Positions 55,211 through 64,000 are shown, counted from the first letter of the stretch. The stretch is 64,000 nt of DNA from Archaeoglobus sp. JdFR-27 (GCA_002011235.1 MTMO01000034.1:1-64000); one strand, 5' to 3'. A program made the numbers and translations. The notes: generated by a model from the letters alone, not told the origin.

Positions 55211-55333
55211 CTTTCTCTTTGAAATTGTTAAAGAGCTAAAATACTTTTGGTCTTGTTTAAAGTTGCAAAAAATTTTTATATGATTAAATTAATTGTATCA
55301 TATTGTAACGCTAATTTGATATGGTGACAAATT

Positions 55334-56360
55334 ATGACCGAAGAGAAAAATCAGATAGAAGCCCTAATCAAAGATCTTGGTTCAAGAGATAAGGATAAGA
55401 GATGGAAAGCATCTGAGGATCTTTCTAGGCTGGGTGAAAAGGCAGTGAGTCTATTAGTTGAAGCGCTGAAGAAAGGAAGGGATGAAGTTAAAGTTGGGGC
55501 AGCAATAACCCTTGGAAAGATTGAAGGGGCAAATCCGAAACCATTAATCGAGGCTTTGAAGGATAAAAACTGGGAAGTAAGATGGGCTGCAGCGACATCT
55601 CTCGGAAATCTAAGGGCTAAAGAGGCTGTTGATGATTTGGTGAAACTTCTCAGAGATGAAGCGTGGGATGTGAGGAGAGCAGCTGTGATTTCTCTTGGTA
55701 GGATCAAAGATCCAAGAGTTGTAGAACCACTTGTTGACGCTCTGAAATCAGATCTCATGATAAGATTCGAAGCTGCCAGAGCTCTGATCCAGATAGAGGG
55801 AAGCTGTGCCTGGACTGATATCTCTGCTTAATACGAGCGACCTTGATGTTAAGATAAAGGCTGCGGAAGCATTGGGATTGATAGGTTATGAAAGAGCGGT
55901 AGATAATTTAGTGGGTTTGTTAGACGATCCTGAGCAGGGCGTAAGAGAAGCAACTTCAAAGGCTCTTGCAAAAATAGGTGGAAAAGCGATCGATGAGCTC
56001 TTTTCATTTCTAAAATCAGGAGATTATAAACTGGAGGCTTTGAAAGCCTTAGAAGCCAATCTTGATGGGAAACACATAGAAGAACTTCTTGAAGTCTTAG
56101 TAGGATTGCTAAATGAAAGAGATGAGTATATAAGGTATGAAACTGTGGTAAATCTGGGTAAGGTGGGTGAAAAGGGGATTAAACATTTAATCGAGGCATT
56201 GGACGATGAAAGCGCACTGGTGAGGAGAGGTGCAGCAATGGCTCTCATTCTTAATAGAGAAACCTCCCTTAGATACCTTGAGAGGGAGCTGGAGGTTATA
56301 TCTCCCAACATAGAAAAAGCCAGATTAATCCAAGATATAATCAAAAAGATAAAGCAATAG
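55334..56360 (+). pseudogene. HEAT-repeat (PBS lyase type) protein split by a +1 frameshift
   Basis: The first frame encodes a regular array of HEAT/PBS-lyase repeats of about 31 residues (for example VEALKKGRDEVKVGAAITLG, IEALKDKNWEVRWAAATSLG). It derails after RALIQIEG into SCAWTDISA, stop at 55829. One base on, the array resumes with EAVPGLISLLNTSDLDVKIK and runs to a stop at 56360. Deleting one base near 55796-55799 would give a continuous 341-residue protein. HEAT proteins are scaffolds or lyase-like partners; adjacent to the HerA-like gene. Either frameshift mutation or recoding. Confidence 0.7.
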
Positions 56361-56429
56361 TGGGATTAATTCAGCTATTATGAGGGTTTTTGAAAAAGAT
56401 TTTTATTTCATCTTTCAGAATCATAAAGG

Positions 56430-58016
56430 ATGAAGGGACTTGTTGGCAGGATTTTCGGTGAGGCAAGCTCTACTGAATTCAATTTCGTTGTTTTTGATCC
56501 CAAAGATGTAAAAAGAACAGATTACGTTAAGGTATGGAATGACAGTGATGGATGGGTGGTCGCTCAGGTTATAGATATAGTTGCTACAACGGATCTCAAG
56601 GAGACGGACGTTTTGAAGGGCAGAAATGCAGAAAAGGAAACCTATATCGCAAAAGCTTACGTTATTGGTAAGAGAGATGAAAAAGGACTCTTGAGGATCC
56701 CAAAAACTCCTCTCGTACCGGGTGAGAATGTTTTTAAGGTGGATAAGGATCTAATAGTTGATGTTTTAGGTCTGAAAAGGGAAGGTGTTTATCTCGGTCT
56801 AATTGAGGATACTGATATTAGAGTAAATCTAGATGTGAACTCCCTTGTTCAAAAGCATTGCTGCATCTTGGCAAAAACAGGGAGTGGGAAAAGCTACACT
56901 GCTGGTGTGATAATCGAGGAATTGATTGAACGGGGAGTTCCGATGTTCATAATCGATCCGCATGGGGAGTACGCTTCGTTAAGAGAACCCAACGATAACC
57001 CGGATGAGATTGACAGGATGGGGTTCTATGGTGTATCTCCCAGAGGATATGGCAACAGAATAAGGATTTACGTTCCACCAAACTCTCCATTTATGGATAA
57101 GGCAGATGGAGTTCTGAAGCTAGATGGACTGAACCTCACCCCTGAGGAGATTATAGAACTCACGGGGATAACAAATTCAACCCAACAAGCATTGCTGTAT
57201 CAGGCAATCAAGAACCTTAAAGGGAGAGATTACACGATAGAGGACATCATATCAGAGGTTGAGGCGTTAAAACATAATGCAAGATTTGGGTTACTTGGGC
57301 ATCTGGAGAAGATACTTGACTCGAATCTCTTTGAAAGAGATGCCACCCCTATAGAAATTTTGCTCCAGAAGGAGAGGGCTGTCGTTCTTGATATGAGAGG
57401 TAGCCCACCTGAGCACCAAGATTTGATAGTTTCCCGGGTTTGCAGCATGCTTTTCGAACTTAGGAAGAGAGAGGAAGTCCCTCCAGGAATGATAGTGATA
57501 GAGGAGGCACATAACTTCATTCCAGAGCGTGGTTTTGGTAGAACGGTCTCAACTCAAATTTTAAGAACTATTGCGAGTGAGGGGAGGAAATTCGGTCTCG
57601 GACTACTCGTAATAAGCCAGAGACCTGCGAGGGTAGATAAAAATGTAGTAAGTCAATGTAATACGCAGATAATTCTAAGAATAACAAATCCCAATGACTT
57701 GACAGCAATAAAAAAGGGTGTTGAAGGTTTGACAGCTGAAACAGTCGATGAAATAAGAAGATTGCCCCCTGGTACAGCTTTAGTGGTAAGTCCGGAGCTT
57801 GAGAAGCCGGTTATTGTCAACATCAGAGTGAGAAAAAGCAAACATGGTGGAGCATCGGTCAGCGTGGTTAGTGATAAGAAAGAGAGGAGGGGTAAGGAAA
57901 AGAAAGATAAGAAGAATAAGAAAGAAAAGAAAGAGAAGAATAAAAAAGAGAGAAAGGATAAAACTATGGTTGGAAAATCTGAGAAAAAAGGATTTTTCAG
58001 GAAGATGTTTGGATGA
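56430..58016 (+). CDS. HerA-like ATPase
   Basis: 528 residues. N-terminal HAS-barrel domain (about 1-120), Walker A LAKTGSGKSYTAG (about 147-159), Walker B MIVIEEAHNFIPE, and the arginine-rich SQRPARVDKNV segment are typical of HerA/FtsK-like DNA translocases. The tail from about 483 is almost wholly Lys, Glu and Arg (KKNKKEKKEKNKKER) and ends GFFRKMFG. In most archaea herA sits with nurA, mre11 and rad50 for DNA end resection; none of them is here, so this may be a stand-alone paralogue. Confidence 0.8.
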   Translation: MKGLVGRIFGEASSTEFNFVVFDPKDVKRTDYVKVWNDSDGWVVAQVIDIVATTDLKETDVLKGRNAEKETYIAKAYVIGKRDEKGLLRIPKTPLVPGENVFKVDKDLIVDVLGLKREGVYLGLIEDTDIRVNLDVNSLVQKHCCILAKTGSGKSYTAGVIIEELIERGVPMFIIDPHGEYASLREPNDNPDEIDRMGFYGVSPRGYGNRIRIYVPPNSPFMDKADGVLKLDGLNLTPEEIIELTGITNSTQQALLYQAIKNLKGRDYTIEDIISEVEALKHNARFGLLGHLEKILDSNLFERDATPIEILLQKERAVVLDMRGSPPEHQDLIVSRVCSMLFELRKREEVPPGMIVIEEAHNFIPERGFGRTVSTQILRTIASEGRKFGLGLLVISQRPARVDKNVVSQCNTQIILRITNPNDLTAIKKGVEGLTAETVDEIRRLPPGTALVVSPELEKPVIVNIRVRKSKHGGASVSVVSDKKERRGKEKKDKKNKKEKKEKNKKERKDKTMVGKSEKKGFFRKMFG

Positions 58017-58122
58017 TTGAATACTTAAGATTGAATATTTAACAAACTGGATTGGATGAAGTAAGAAGAAGTAAAAAGTAGAGTAAAAAGATAAGGTAAA
58101 ATTAAATAAAAGGGTGATTGGG

Positions 58123-58461
58123 TTGAACTACCTCGTTAGGCTTCAGGGTGGTTGGATCGTAAAGAACGCGAGAACAATCGAGGATGCGATGAACATAGCT
58201 GTTGCTGAGGCTGGGAAAAGGTTAAATCCAGATCTTGACTTCGTTGAAATAGACGTGGGAGATGTTGAATGCCCTAAGTGTGGCGAAGCATTTAAATCTG
58301 CTTTTATGGTGGCAGGAGTCGCTTTGGTTGGTCTTTTGTTTGAGATGAAGGTTTTCAACGCCGATAGCGAGGAGCATGCAGCAAGAATCGCTAAATATGA
58401 GATTGGGAAGCGTTTGGGAAGAATTCCACTGGATGTACTCGAGATTTTAGAAATTGATTGA
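58123..58461 (+). CDS. UPF0212 (DUF555) protein
   Basis: 112 residues. A TTG start at 58123 is chosen because family members open with MNY(E/L)V and a GGTGAT ribosome site precedes it; the GTG at 58114 lies inside that site. RTIEDAMNIAVAEAGKRLNP, the zinc pair CPKCGEAF and ALVGLLFEMKVF are family blocks. The function is unknown; nearly universal in Euryarchaeota. Confidence 0.8.
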   Translation: MNYLVRLQGGWIVKNARTIEDAMNIAVAEAGKRLNPDLDFVEIDVGDVECPKCGEAFKSAFMVAGVALVGLLFEMKVFNADSEEHAARIAKYEIGKRLGRIPLDVLEILEID

Positions 58462-58599
58462 TTTTCGAAATTTCGAGAAAATTTATCAAATCATATGTTG
58501 ATGGTAGATAGTTAAGACCTTAGAGCTGTTTTTTAGAATATGTGGATGTTTTTTATTCTTTACCCCAAAATTTTTGTTTTTGGATGCTGAAAAACAACC

Positions 58600-59385
58600 A
58601 TGAAAACCATGAAGATCGCAACCTTCAACGTGAATTCAATCAGATCTCGCTTGCATATAGTTATACCCTGGTTAAAAGCGAACAAGCCAGATATTTTCTG
58701 CATGCAAGAAACAAAAGTAGATGACAGAAATTTTCCTGAGGCTGATTTTCATAGAATTGGATATCATATTTTTTTCAGCGGGGTAAAGGGGAGGAATGGT
58801 GTTGCAATCGCCTCGCTCAAAGAGCCGGATAGAGTTGAATTCGGGCTTGACAGCGAACCTCAAGATAGGGACAGGCTCATCAGGGTTGATTACTCTAATC
58901 TGACAGTTGTGAATACCTATGTTCCTCAGGGATTCAAAATTGATAGCCCGAAATATCGGTATAAACTCGAATGGTTTGCAAGGCTTAAGGAGTATTTCCA
59001 GGGGAGGGTGGATCTTGATGGCTACGTTGCATGGTGTGGAGACATGAACGTTGCACCTCAGGATATTGATGTTCACAACCCGAAGAGGCTGAGAAATCAC
59101 GTTTGCTTTCATGAGGATGCCAAATGTGCTTTCGAAGAGATCAAGGCTTTGGGCTTCGTTGACATCTTCAGAAAGTATCATCCTGAGGCGGAGCAGTACA
59201 CGTTCTTTGATTACCGTGTAAGAGATGCGGTTCAAAGGAAGCTGGGCTGGAGAGTGGATCATATCCTTGCTACAAAGCCTTTGGCAGACAAATCGAAGGA
59301 TTGCTACATCGATATGAAACCAAGGCTGGAGAACAAACCCTCTGACCACACCATCGTTGTTGCTGAGTTTGATTTCGAGATGTAG
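58600..59385 (+). CDS. xthA: Exodeoxyribonuclease III / AP endonuclease
   Basis: 261 residues. IATFNVNSIRSRL, QETKVDDRNFP (catalytic Glu), WCGDMNVAPQDIDV (Asp/Asn) and a final SDHTIVVAEF supply the EEP-fold catalytic set. It cuts DNA at abasic sites, the step after the uracil-DNA glycosylase encoded at 18.7 kb. An in-frame ATG three codons later (58609) may be the true start. Confidence 0.9.
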   Translation: MKTMKIATFNVNSIRSRLHIVIPWLKANKPDIFCMQETKVDDRNFPEADFHRIGYHIFFSGVKGRNGVAIASLKEPDRVEFGLDSEPQDRDRLIRVDYSNLTVVNTYVPQGFKIDSPKYRYKLEWFARLKEYFQGRVDLDGYVAWCGDMNVAPQDIDVHNPKRLRNHVCFHEDAKCAFEEIKALGFVDIFRKYHPEAEQYTFFDYRVRDAVQRKLGWRVDHILATKPLADKSKDCYIDMKPRLENKPSDHTIVVAEFDFEM

Positions 59386-59489
59386 TCTTGGACTGGTACT
59401 CTAGTATCGTTCTCTATTTTTAAAAACTGATGCACTTCACCCTCAAAAAAGGGATAAGTTCAAGAAAGCTCAAAAATATGTGTAGAAAA

Positions 59490-59499
59490 GTATAAATGG
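59490..59499 (+). promoter_or_regulatory. Candidate TATA element of vapBC
   Basis: GTATAAATGG lies about 28 bases before the GTG start, consistent with a leaderless transcript. With TATAC some 13 bases on it forms a weak 5-base inverted repeat overlapping the promoter, where an antitoxin could bind. Confidence 0.35.
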
Positions 59500-59520
59500 T
59501 ATAAAAATATACAAAAGATT

Positions 59521-59790
59521 GTGACGACAATTAAGGTGAGGGACTCAGACAAAAGAAGGTTCGACAAATTACAGCATGAATACATAGCCTTGCATGGAGA
59601 AAAGATAAATCAACAGGAATTGTTTTCAATGATCATTGAGTACGTTGAGAAACTTAAAGATGATTTTCTTAGAGTCAGGATATCTAGTCTGAGCGAGGAA
59701 GAGATAAAAAAGTTTAGACAACTTCAGAAGGACTGGGGTGTAGAGACCAGGGAGGAAGAAATAGATTTGATATTGTATGAGCGCCTATGA
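59521..59790 (+). CDS. VapB-like antitoxin
   Basis: 89 residues, highly charged. TTIKVRDSDKRRFDKLQHEYI is a short strand plus helix as in ribbon-helix-helix or AbrB-related antitoxins of archaea; the rest is helical and acidic, as expected for toxin neutralisation. GTG start. The stop overlaps the following PIN gene by four bases, the normal arrangement of antitoxin then toxin. Confidence 0.65.
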   Translation: MTTIKVRDSDKRRFDKLQHEYIALHGEKINQQELFSMIIEYVEKLKDDFLRVRISSLSEEEIKKFRQLQKDWGVETREEEIDLILYERL

Positions 59791-60206
59791 GCATCTTCAT
59801 TGACACTAGCGTGTTCGTTGCCTATATCAATAAAAGAGACTCAAGTCATGATAGGGCTGTTCACTTGCTCGAAGATATCATGGGGGGCAAATATGGAAGA
59901 GCGTACACTTCTGATTACATTTTTGATGAGGCTGTGACCTTCTCGCTACTGAAAACAAAAGATGTAAAAAAAGCATTGGATGTTGGCAAGTTGATTTTGG
60001 GAGATGGGAATCTTCCAAGGTTCACTGATATTTTGTTTGTGGACAGAGGCGTATTTAACAAAGCGTGGGAAATCTTTCTTAAATATGGTCGACTGAGCTT
60101 TACTGATTGCACCTCCATTGCATTGATGAGTGAGTACGAAATCAGGTACATCGCCAGCTTTGATTCTGGATTTGATGGTGTTGTTATAAGGTTGCCTGAA
60201 TACTGA
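59787..60206 (+). CDS. vapC: VapC-type PIN-domain toxin
   Basis: 139 residues. The four acidic catalytic residues are Asp6 (FIDTSVF), Glu48 (FDEAVT), Asp107 (FTDCTS) and Asp126 (SFDSGFD), which bind Mg and cut RNA. Coupled by ATGA overlap to the antitoxin. Archaeal VapBC pairs modulate translation under stress. Confidence 0.85.
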   Translation: MSIFIDTSVFVAYINKRDSSHDRAVHLLEDIMGGKYGRAYTSDYIFDEAVTFSLLKTKDVKKALDVGKLILGDGNLPRFTDILFVDRGVFNKAWEIFLKYGRLSFTDCTSIALMSEYEIRYIASFDSGFDGVVIRLPEY

Positions 60207-60358
60207 AAAGTCAATTTATTTTTCAACGAGTAACAACAAATTTTTCTTCGTCGACTTATGATAAATTCTATTTTTTGGATCGCTATAACCTATCATTATC
60301 ATATGGTAACCAAGAAACTTTTAGAAAATCTTAAGTTTTAAATTAAAAATCTAAGTCC

Positions 60359-60493
60359 ATGAAGGCGACAAACATCCAGATCGTAATTTCTGAAGATGTT
60401 TTAGATAAATTGATGCGTGTTTCGTGTGCAGATTCAATCGATACGGCGATAAGAATGGCGGTTGAGCACTTCCTCGAGTGTGAGGGTTTTTAA
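60359..60493 (+). CDS. Tiny antitoxin-like protein (DUF5371-like), 44 aa
   Basis: MKATNIQIVISEDVLDKLMR begins with a strand, then a helix (DVLDKLMRV) and a second helix (TAIRMAVEHFLEC), the fold order of ribbon-helix-helix proteins. The end AVEHFLEC resembles archaeal DUF5371 small proteins. No toxin partner follows. Too short for many gene finders; support is the conserved-looking pattern and clean stop. Confidence 0.45.
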   Translation: MKATNIQIVISEDVLDKLMRVSCADSIDTAIRMAVEHFLECEGF

Positions 60494-60709
60494 TTAATTA
60501 AAAAATTTTTATAAGTCCTATGCTTCAGTGAAATTATTTCTCCTGTCTCGACGAATTATTTTTTACACTATAAAGCTAAATCTTTGAAATCCAGAAATAT
60601 AGAGGATTGAACTGGATCATCCAATAATTCGATCTTCACGCCGATATATTTATTAACTCACTCAAACCTCTGTTTCCAATCAAGCTCAAGAGGTAAGAGG
60701 TGTTAATTC

Positions 60710-61288
60710 ATGAAGTCAAGTTACGCGTACATCAGAGAGGCATGGAAGAAGCCTGAGGAAAGCTACGTAGGCGAGCTGATGTGGTCAAGGCTTCAAATGT
60801 GGAGGAGAGAGCCAACTGTGGTTAGAATCAGGAGACCGACAAGACTTGATAGAGCTAGAAGCCTCGGATACAAGGCGAAAAGAGGGATCATCGTTGTGAG
60901 GGTTAGAGTTGGCAGGGGAGGCAGACATATTACGAGGTTCAGAAAGGGAAGAAAGACCAAGAGAATGCTTGTGAACAAGAAAACTCCGAAGAAGAGCCAT
61001 CAGAGGATTGCCGAAGAAAGAGCGGCAAGGAGATATCCTAATATGGAGGTTCTCAACTCATACTGGGTCGGGGAAGATGGAAGATACAAGTGGTTTGAGG
61101 TAATTCTTGTTGATAGAGACATACCTGACATCAAAGCGGATAAGGATCTTTCTTGGATAACAAATAAGAAGGGAAGGGCATTCAGGGGCCTCACTTCTGC
61201 GGGGAAAAAAGGAAGGGGATTGAGACATAGAGGTAGAGGGGCCGAGAAGGCAAGGCCAAGCGCGAGAGCTAAGCTGAGAAGGCGTTAA
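60710..61288 (+). CDS. rpl15e: Large ribosomal subunit protein eL15
   Basis: 192 residues, strongly basic. [39 protein letters not shown] and [20 protein letters not shown] match L15e of archaea and eukaryotes exactly in layout. It binds 23S rRNA. TATA-like ATATATTTATTA near 60644 and a GAGGTG ribosome site precede it. First gene of the conserved archaeal cluster with the DUF54 gene and rnp3. Confidence 0.95.
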   Translation: MKSSYAYIREAWKKPEESYVGELMWSRLQMWRREPTVVRIRRPTRLDRARSLGYKAKRGIIVVRVRVGRGGRHITRFRKGRKTKRMLVNKKTPKKSHQRIAEERAARRYPNMEVLNSYWVGEDGRYKWFEVILVDRDIPDIKADKDLSWITNKKGRAFRGLTSAGKKGRGLRHRGRGAEKARPSARAKLRRR

Positions 61289-61319
61289 TCATTTTTAATT
61301 TTAGTTTTATGTAAATTTT

Positions 61320-61754
61320 ATGAAAGTTGAAAGGATAATCATCTATGCAACAGTTCACTCGACAGAAGATGCCGAAAAGGTGGCAGAGGCAATAGCAACT
61401 CTTATCCCTTTTGAGTTTGAAATCATTGCTTCGAATGCTGAAGGACATTTTGGAAATCCCCTTGTCTTTCTTGAGGTTGAGATAGATAAGAAAAAGGAAA
61501 TCAGAGACTTCTGGAACTTTTTTATTGAAAGGATCGAGGATCAGAAGGATCTTCTCTTGGATGAACTGGATCTTAGAATTGATGAGGATGGCTTTCTGCA
61601 CATAAGGGTGGATAAGCAGGAGGCGTATCTTGGTAGAGTTGTTCTCATAAGTCACGGTGATGGAATCGTTGTTAGAGTGAAGATCACAACCTATCCCTTA
61701 AAAAGGGAAAGTGTGATCAATGCTGCAAGAGAGTTGATATTGAAAGGGTACTGA
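61320..61754 (+). CDS. RNA-binding protein DUF54 (COG1325, exosome-linked)
   Basis: 144 residues. The opening IIIYATVHSTEDAEKVAEAI and FGNPLVFLEVEI followed by VLISHGDGIVVRVKI are typical of the archaeal DUF54 family placed next to rpl15e, exosome or RNase P genes. RNA binding is predicted. Thirty-one bases after rpl15e on the same strand, so likely cotranscribed. Confidence 0.8.
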   Translation: MKVERIIIYATVHSTEDAEKVAEAIATLIPFEFEIIASNAEGHFGNPLVFLEVEIDKKKEIRDFWNFFIERIEDQKDLLLDELDLRIDEDGFLHIRVDKQEAYLGRVVLISHGDGIVVRVKITTYPLKRESVINAARELILKGY

Positions 61755-61827
61755 GACTGAAGTGAAGTGTTAGAGTATAGAGTATGTAGGGTAGAGTATT
61801 TTAAAATCGAAATGTTGAGGTATATGG

Positions 61828-62523
61828 ATGGCCATTGAAAAAAATATCCAATTCAAAACCTTAAAACTAGATCTGGTCAGGTTCAAGCCAGATCCTGAGA
61901 AGCTTAGATTGTTGGATTATGATTCCTGCATTTATTTCACCAAAGATCCTTCAGAAATGGAAGTAGATTACGCAGAGCACTCAGAGCATTCAGAGCATGC
62001 AAATTATACAAATTATGCAATCTTCCCCGCATACCTGATCGAATGCGATGACGTTACAACCCTCAAACGGGAGTTAAGAAAGGCAGAAAAGTCATGGATA
62101 ATTGGAGTGAAATCCTCTGAAATATCTGTGTTGAGAGAGGCGATCTCGAGGAAAAAGGTAGATATTCTCCTTGATTCTGTGCAGAACAGGATCGATTACG
62201 TTGCATTAAAATTGGCAAGTGAAAAGGATGTTGCTGTCGAGTTATCGTTTTCAAAGTTTCTTGGAGTCAAAGGAACAAAAAGAATGAGATTGTTTGAACA
62301 TGCAGGGGATGTGATATCAATGGCAAAAAAGCTTTCAACCCCACTTGTACTTTCATCTGCTGCATCAAACTTTTTTGAAATGCGATCTCTTCGGCAGATA
62401 GAGGATTTTTTCAGGTTTTTGGGAGCTGATTTCGATTCATGTTTGGCAAATGTAAGAAAAATCATCAGAAGATACTTCGATGATAGCTATATTCTTGATG
62501 GTCTGGAGTATGATTCAGGGTGA
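61828..62523 (+). CDS. rnp3: RNase P protein component 3 (Rpp30 family)
   Basis: 231 residues, a TIM-barrel-like protein of the RNase P holoenzyme that matures the 5' end of tRNA. VDILLDSVQNRIDYVALKLA, VELSFSKFL and LVLSSAASNFFEMRS fit the family. Around residues 50-60 it has an odd low-complexity run EHSEHSEHANYTNYA, encoded by imperfect short repeats, which is not usual in Rnp3 and looks like local expansion. Confidence 0.82.
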   Translation: MAIEKNIQFKTLKLDLVRFKPDPEKLRLLDYDSCIYFTKDPSEMEVDYAEHSEHSEHANYTNYAIFPAYLIECDDVTTLKRELRKAEKSWIIGVKSSEISVLREAISRKKVDILLDSVQNRIDYVALKLASEKDVAVELSFSKFLGVKGTKRMRLFEHAGDVISMAKKLSTPLVLSSAASNFFEMRSLRQIEDFFRFLGADFDSCLANVRKIIRRYFDDSYILDGLEYDSG

Positions 62524-62616
62524 TTCAGGGTAATCTCGGATAATCCCATGCTGAATAAAATCTGTAAACAATGATCACAAAAAAGACAAAATAGAAGAAT
62601 AGAGGATGGAGGATAA

Positions 62617-63729
62617 TTAGATAAGAAAATGGATAAGAATCCCTGCAGCCATAGCGGATCCAATTACCCCAGCAACATTCGGCCCCATTGCATGCATTAG
62701 CAAATGATTCTCCGGATCTTCGCTTAGAGCAAGCTTCTGAACAACCCTCGCAGACATCGGCACGGCAGAAACGCCAGCAGCCCCTATCATCGGATTTACT
62801 TTTTCTTTCACAAATAAATTCATCAGTTTCGCGAGGATAACCCCTCCAGCCGTTGCCGTCGCAAATGCAACAATACCCAAAATCAAAATTAGGAGAGTTT
62901 TTGGGTGAAGAAAGCTCTCAGCCTTCATGGTTGCGCCAACAGTTAGTCCAAGGATTATCGTCATGATGTTGAGCATTTCCTCACTCGCACCCTTTGCAAG
63001 CCTATCAGTCACTCCACTTTCTCTAAAAAGATTTCCTGCCATGAGCATTCCAATCAACGGCAAAGCCTTTGGAACGAGCAGACCTGAAACCACTATTGTG
63101 ACAATTGGAAAGATTATTTTCTCCTTTCTTGAAACCTTTCGAAGGGTCTTCATCCTTATCCTTCTTTCTTCCTTCGTTGTTAGAGCTTTGATTACTGGTG
63201 GCTGGATTAAAGGCACCAGAGACATGTAGCTGTAGGCAGCAACGGCTGTCGCTGCGAGTATATGGGGGGCAAGGATTGTTGTCGTATAAATCGTTGTTGG
63301 GCCATCAGCACCTCCAATAATTCCGATGGATGCTGCTTCTTGCGGTGAGAATCCGAGAATTAGGGCAAAGATCAATGCGAGGAATATGCCTATTTGAGCT
63401 GCTGCTCCGAGAAGAAAGGTTTTTGGGTCAGCAATGAGGGGACCGAAGTCAGTCAGAGCCCCCAAACCGAGGAAAATGAGCAATGGAACTATCTCTGTTC
63501 CAATCAGATAGTTAAGAAAAAGTGCAAGTATCCCTCCCATTTCTCCAAGATCTGCTATTCCACCTTTTGGGATATTAGCGAGGATTGCACCAAGACCAAT
63601 TGGTACCAAGAGCAGAGGCTCCATTTTCTTTTCGATTCCGAGATATATCAGCCCCCCTCCTATAAGGAGCATGAATACCTCACCAGGGGTGATGGAAACC
63701 AGCCCTGTCACTTCTAAAAAATCGAACAA
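62617..63729 (-). CDS. oadB: Sodium-pump decarboxylase beta subunit
   Basis: 370 residues with about nine helices. GIIGGADGPTTIYTTTIL is the conserved sodium-binding region of OadB/GcdB/MmdB, with the Asp used for coupling. It uses decarboxylation of a biotin-bound carboxyl group to pump Na+ out. Twenty-nine bases upstream, on the same strand, lies the biotin carrier-bearing gene. Confidence 0.92.
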   Translation of the reverse strand: MFDFLEVTGLVSITPGEVFMLLIGGGLIYLGIEKKMEPLLLVPIGLGAILANIPKGGIADLGEMGGILALFLNYLIGTEIVPLLIFLGLGALTDFGPLIADPKTFLLGAAAQIGIFLALIFALILGFSPQEAASIGIIGGADGPTTIYTTTILAPHILAATAVAAYSYMSLVPLIQPPVIKALTTKEERRIRMKTLRKVSRKEKIIFPIVTIVVSGLLVPKALPLIGMLMAGNLFRESGVTDRLAKGASEEMLNIMTIILGLTVGATMKAESFLHPKTLLILILGIVAFATATAGGVILAKLMNLFVKEKVNPMIGAAGVSAVPMSARVVQKLALSEDPENHLLMHAMGPNVAGVIGSAMAAGILIHFLI

Positions 63730-63758
63730 GCAATCACCTCTTTATCTTTTGTCATTTC

Positions 63759-64000
63759 TTATCCGATTATAGCTAGCAAATCTCCCGTCTCAACTTTTTC
63801 TCCTTTCCTGACATTCAGCTTTTTTATAACGCCGCTTGCAGGAGAGGTTATCTCGTTTTCCATCTTCATGGCCTCAAGCACAAGGATCGGATCTCCCGCC
63901 TGAACTTCATCACCCTCATTCACAAAGATTTTCACAACCGTTCCTGGAAGCATTGCATAGATACTTCCTGGCTCCACTTTCACCTTTTCTGCTCTTTCCA
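63759..64000 (-). CDS. Biotin carboxyl carrier domain, 5' end cut by window
   Basis: The minus-strand frame is open to the window edge. The 79 or so residues seen are a biotinyl domain: EPGSIYAMLPGTVVKIFVNE, EAMKMENEI with the biotin-accepting Lys, and GEKVETGDLLAIIG at the end. A GTG at 63983 would give a free-standing carrier, but in-frame codons upstream (ERAEK) and the family suggest the C terminus of a larger carboxyltransferase subunit (OadA or pyruvate carboxylase B). Partner of oadB. Confidence 0.75.
   Translation of the reverse strand, partial: ERAEKVKVEPGSIYAMLPGTVVKIFVNEGDEVQAGDPILVLEAMKMENEITSPASGVIKKLNVRKGEKVETGDLLAIIG

Noticed and set aside
1-64000. tRNA, rRNA or CRISPR loci
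   Set aside because: I looked through the gaps for cloverleaf, rRNA-like and spaced-repeat patterns and saw none, but without a covariance search small RNAs could be missed.

Overview
The window is from the chromosome of an archaeon, most likely a member of the Archaeoglobales. Support comes from gene content: cofG-cofH for coenzyme F420, archaeal ribosomal protein L15e followed by the DUF54 RNA-binding protein and RNase P subunit Rnp3, a geranylgeranyl reductase with its ferredoxin, archaeal ProRS and SerRS, pyruvoyl-dependent arginine decarboxylase, a HerA-type ATPase, purS-purL-purQ, family-4 uracil-DNA glycosylase, a tungstate ABC transporter and a protein related to the acetyl-CoA synthase beta subunit. 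TATA-type promoters and likely leaderless starts fit this. Species cannot be fixed without a database search.

Layout. 1-4 kb: a truncated TIM-barrel isomerase, an M24 peptidase and two convergent short Fe-S proteins of the QueG type. 4-6.6 kb: tungstate transporter tupABC behind a perfect inverted repeat that looks like a ModE-family operator. 6.8-15 kb: aminotransferase, acetyltransferase, small and membrane proteins, radical SAM protein, flavodoxin, serS and a membrane metalloprotease. 15-25.7 kb: sufCB, GPN GTPase, uracil-DNA glycosylase with a small coupled gene interrupted by TAA, CoA-disulfide reductase/NADH oxidase, cofG-cofH and a DUF255 thioredoxin-fold protein. 25.8-34.6 kb: purSLQ, glnA with an unknown small partner, hisC and a SIRT5-type sirtuin. 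34.6-41.5 kb: a purine/nucleoside ABC importer without its binding protein, a phosphoribosyltransferase, a nucleotide-sugar epimerase and an MFS carrier.

From about 41.5 to 45.7 kb lies an accessory island quite unlike the rest. It holds a GC-richer SnoaL-like gene, several secreted or membrane proteins broken by single-base frameshifts (two at A5 runs), a transposase remnant and a signal-peptide gene with several lesions. Long housekeeping genes on both sides are intact, so the lesions look like real decay or recoding rather than uniform sequencing error.

45.7-64 kb returns to core functions: the acetyl-CoA-synthase-like protein, moaD, moeA, SAM hydrolase, arginine decarboxylase, geranylgeranyl reductase, proS, a potassium channel, a frameshifted HEAT-repeat protein, a HerA-like ATPase, exonuclease III, a VapBC pair, rpl15e-DUF54-rnp3 and a sodium-pump decarboxylase (oadB plus the end of a biotin-carrying subunit).

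The most notable item is the protein at 45716-46804. It keeps the four A-cluster cysteines of acetyl-CoA synthase with exact spacing, but has lost the Cys-Gly-Cys nickel ligand.
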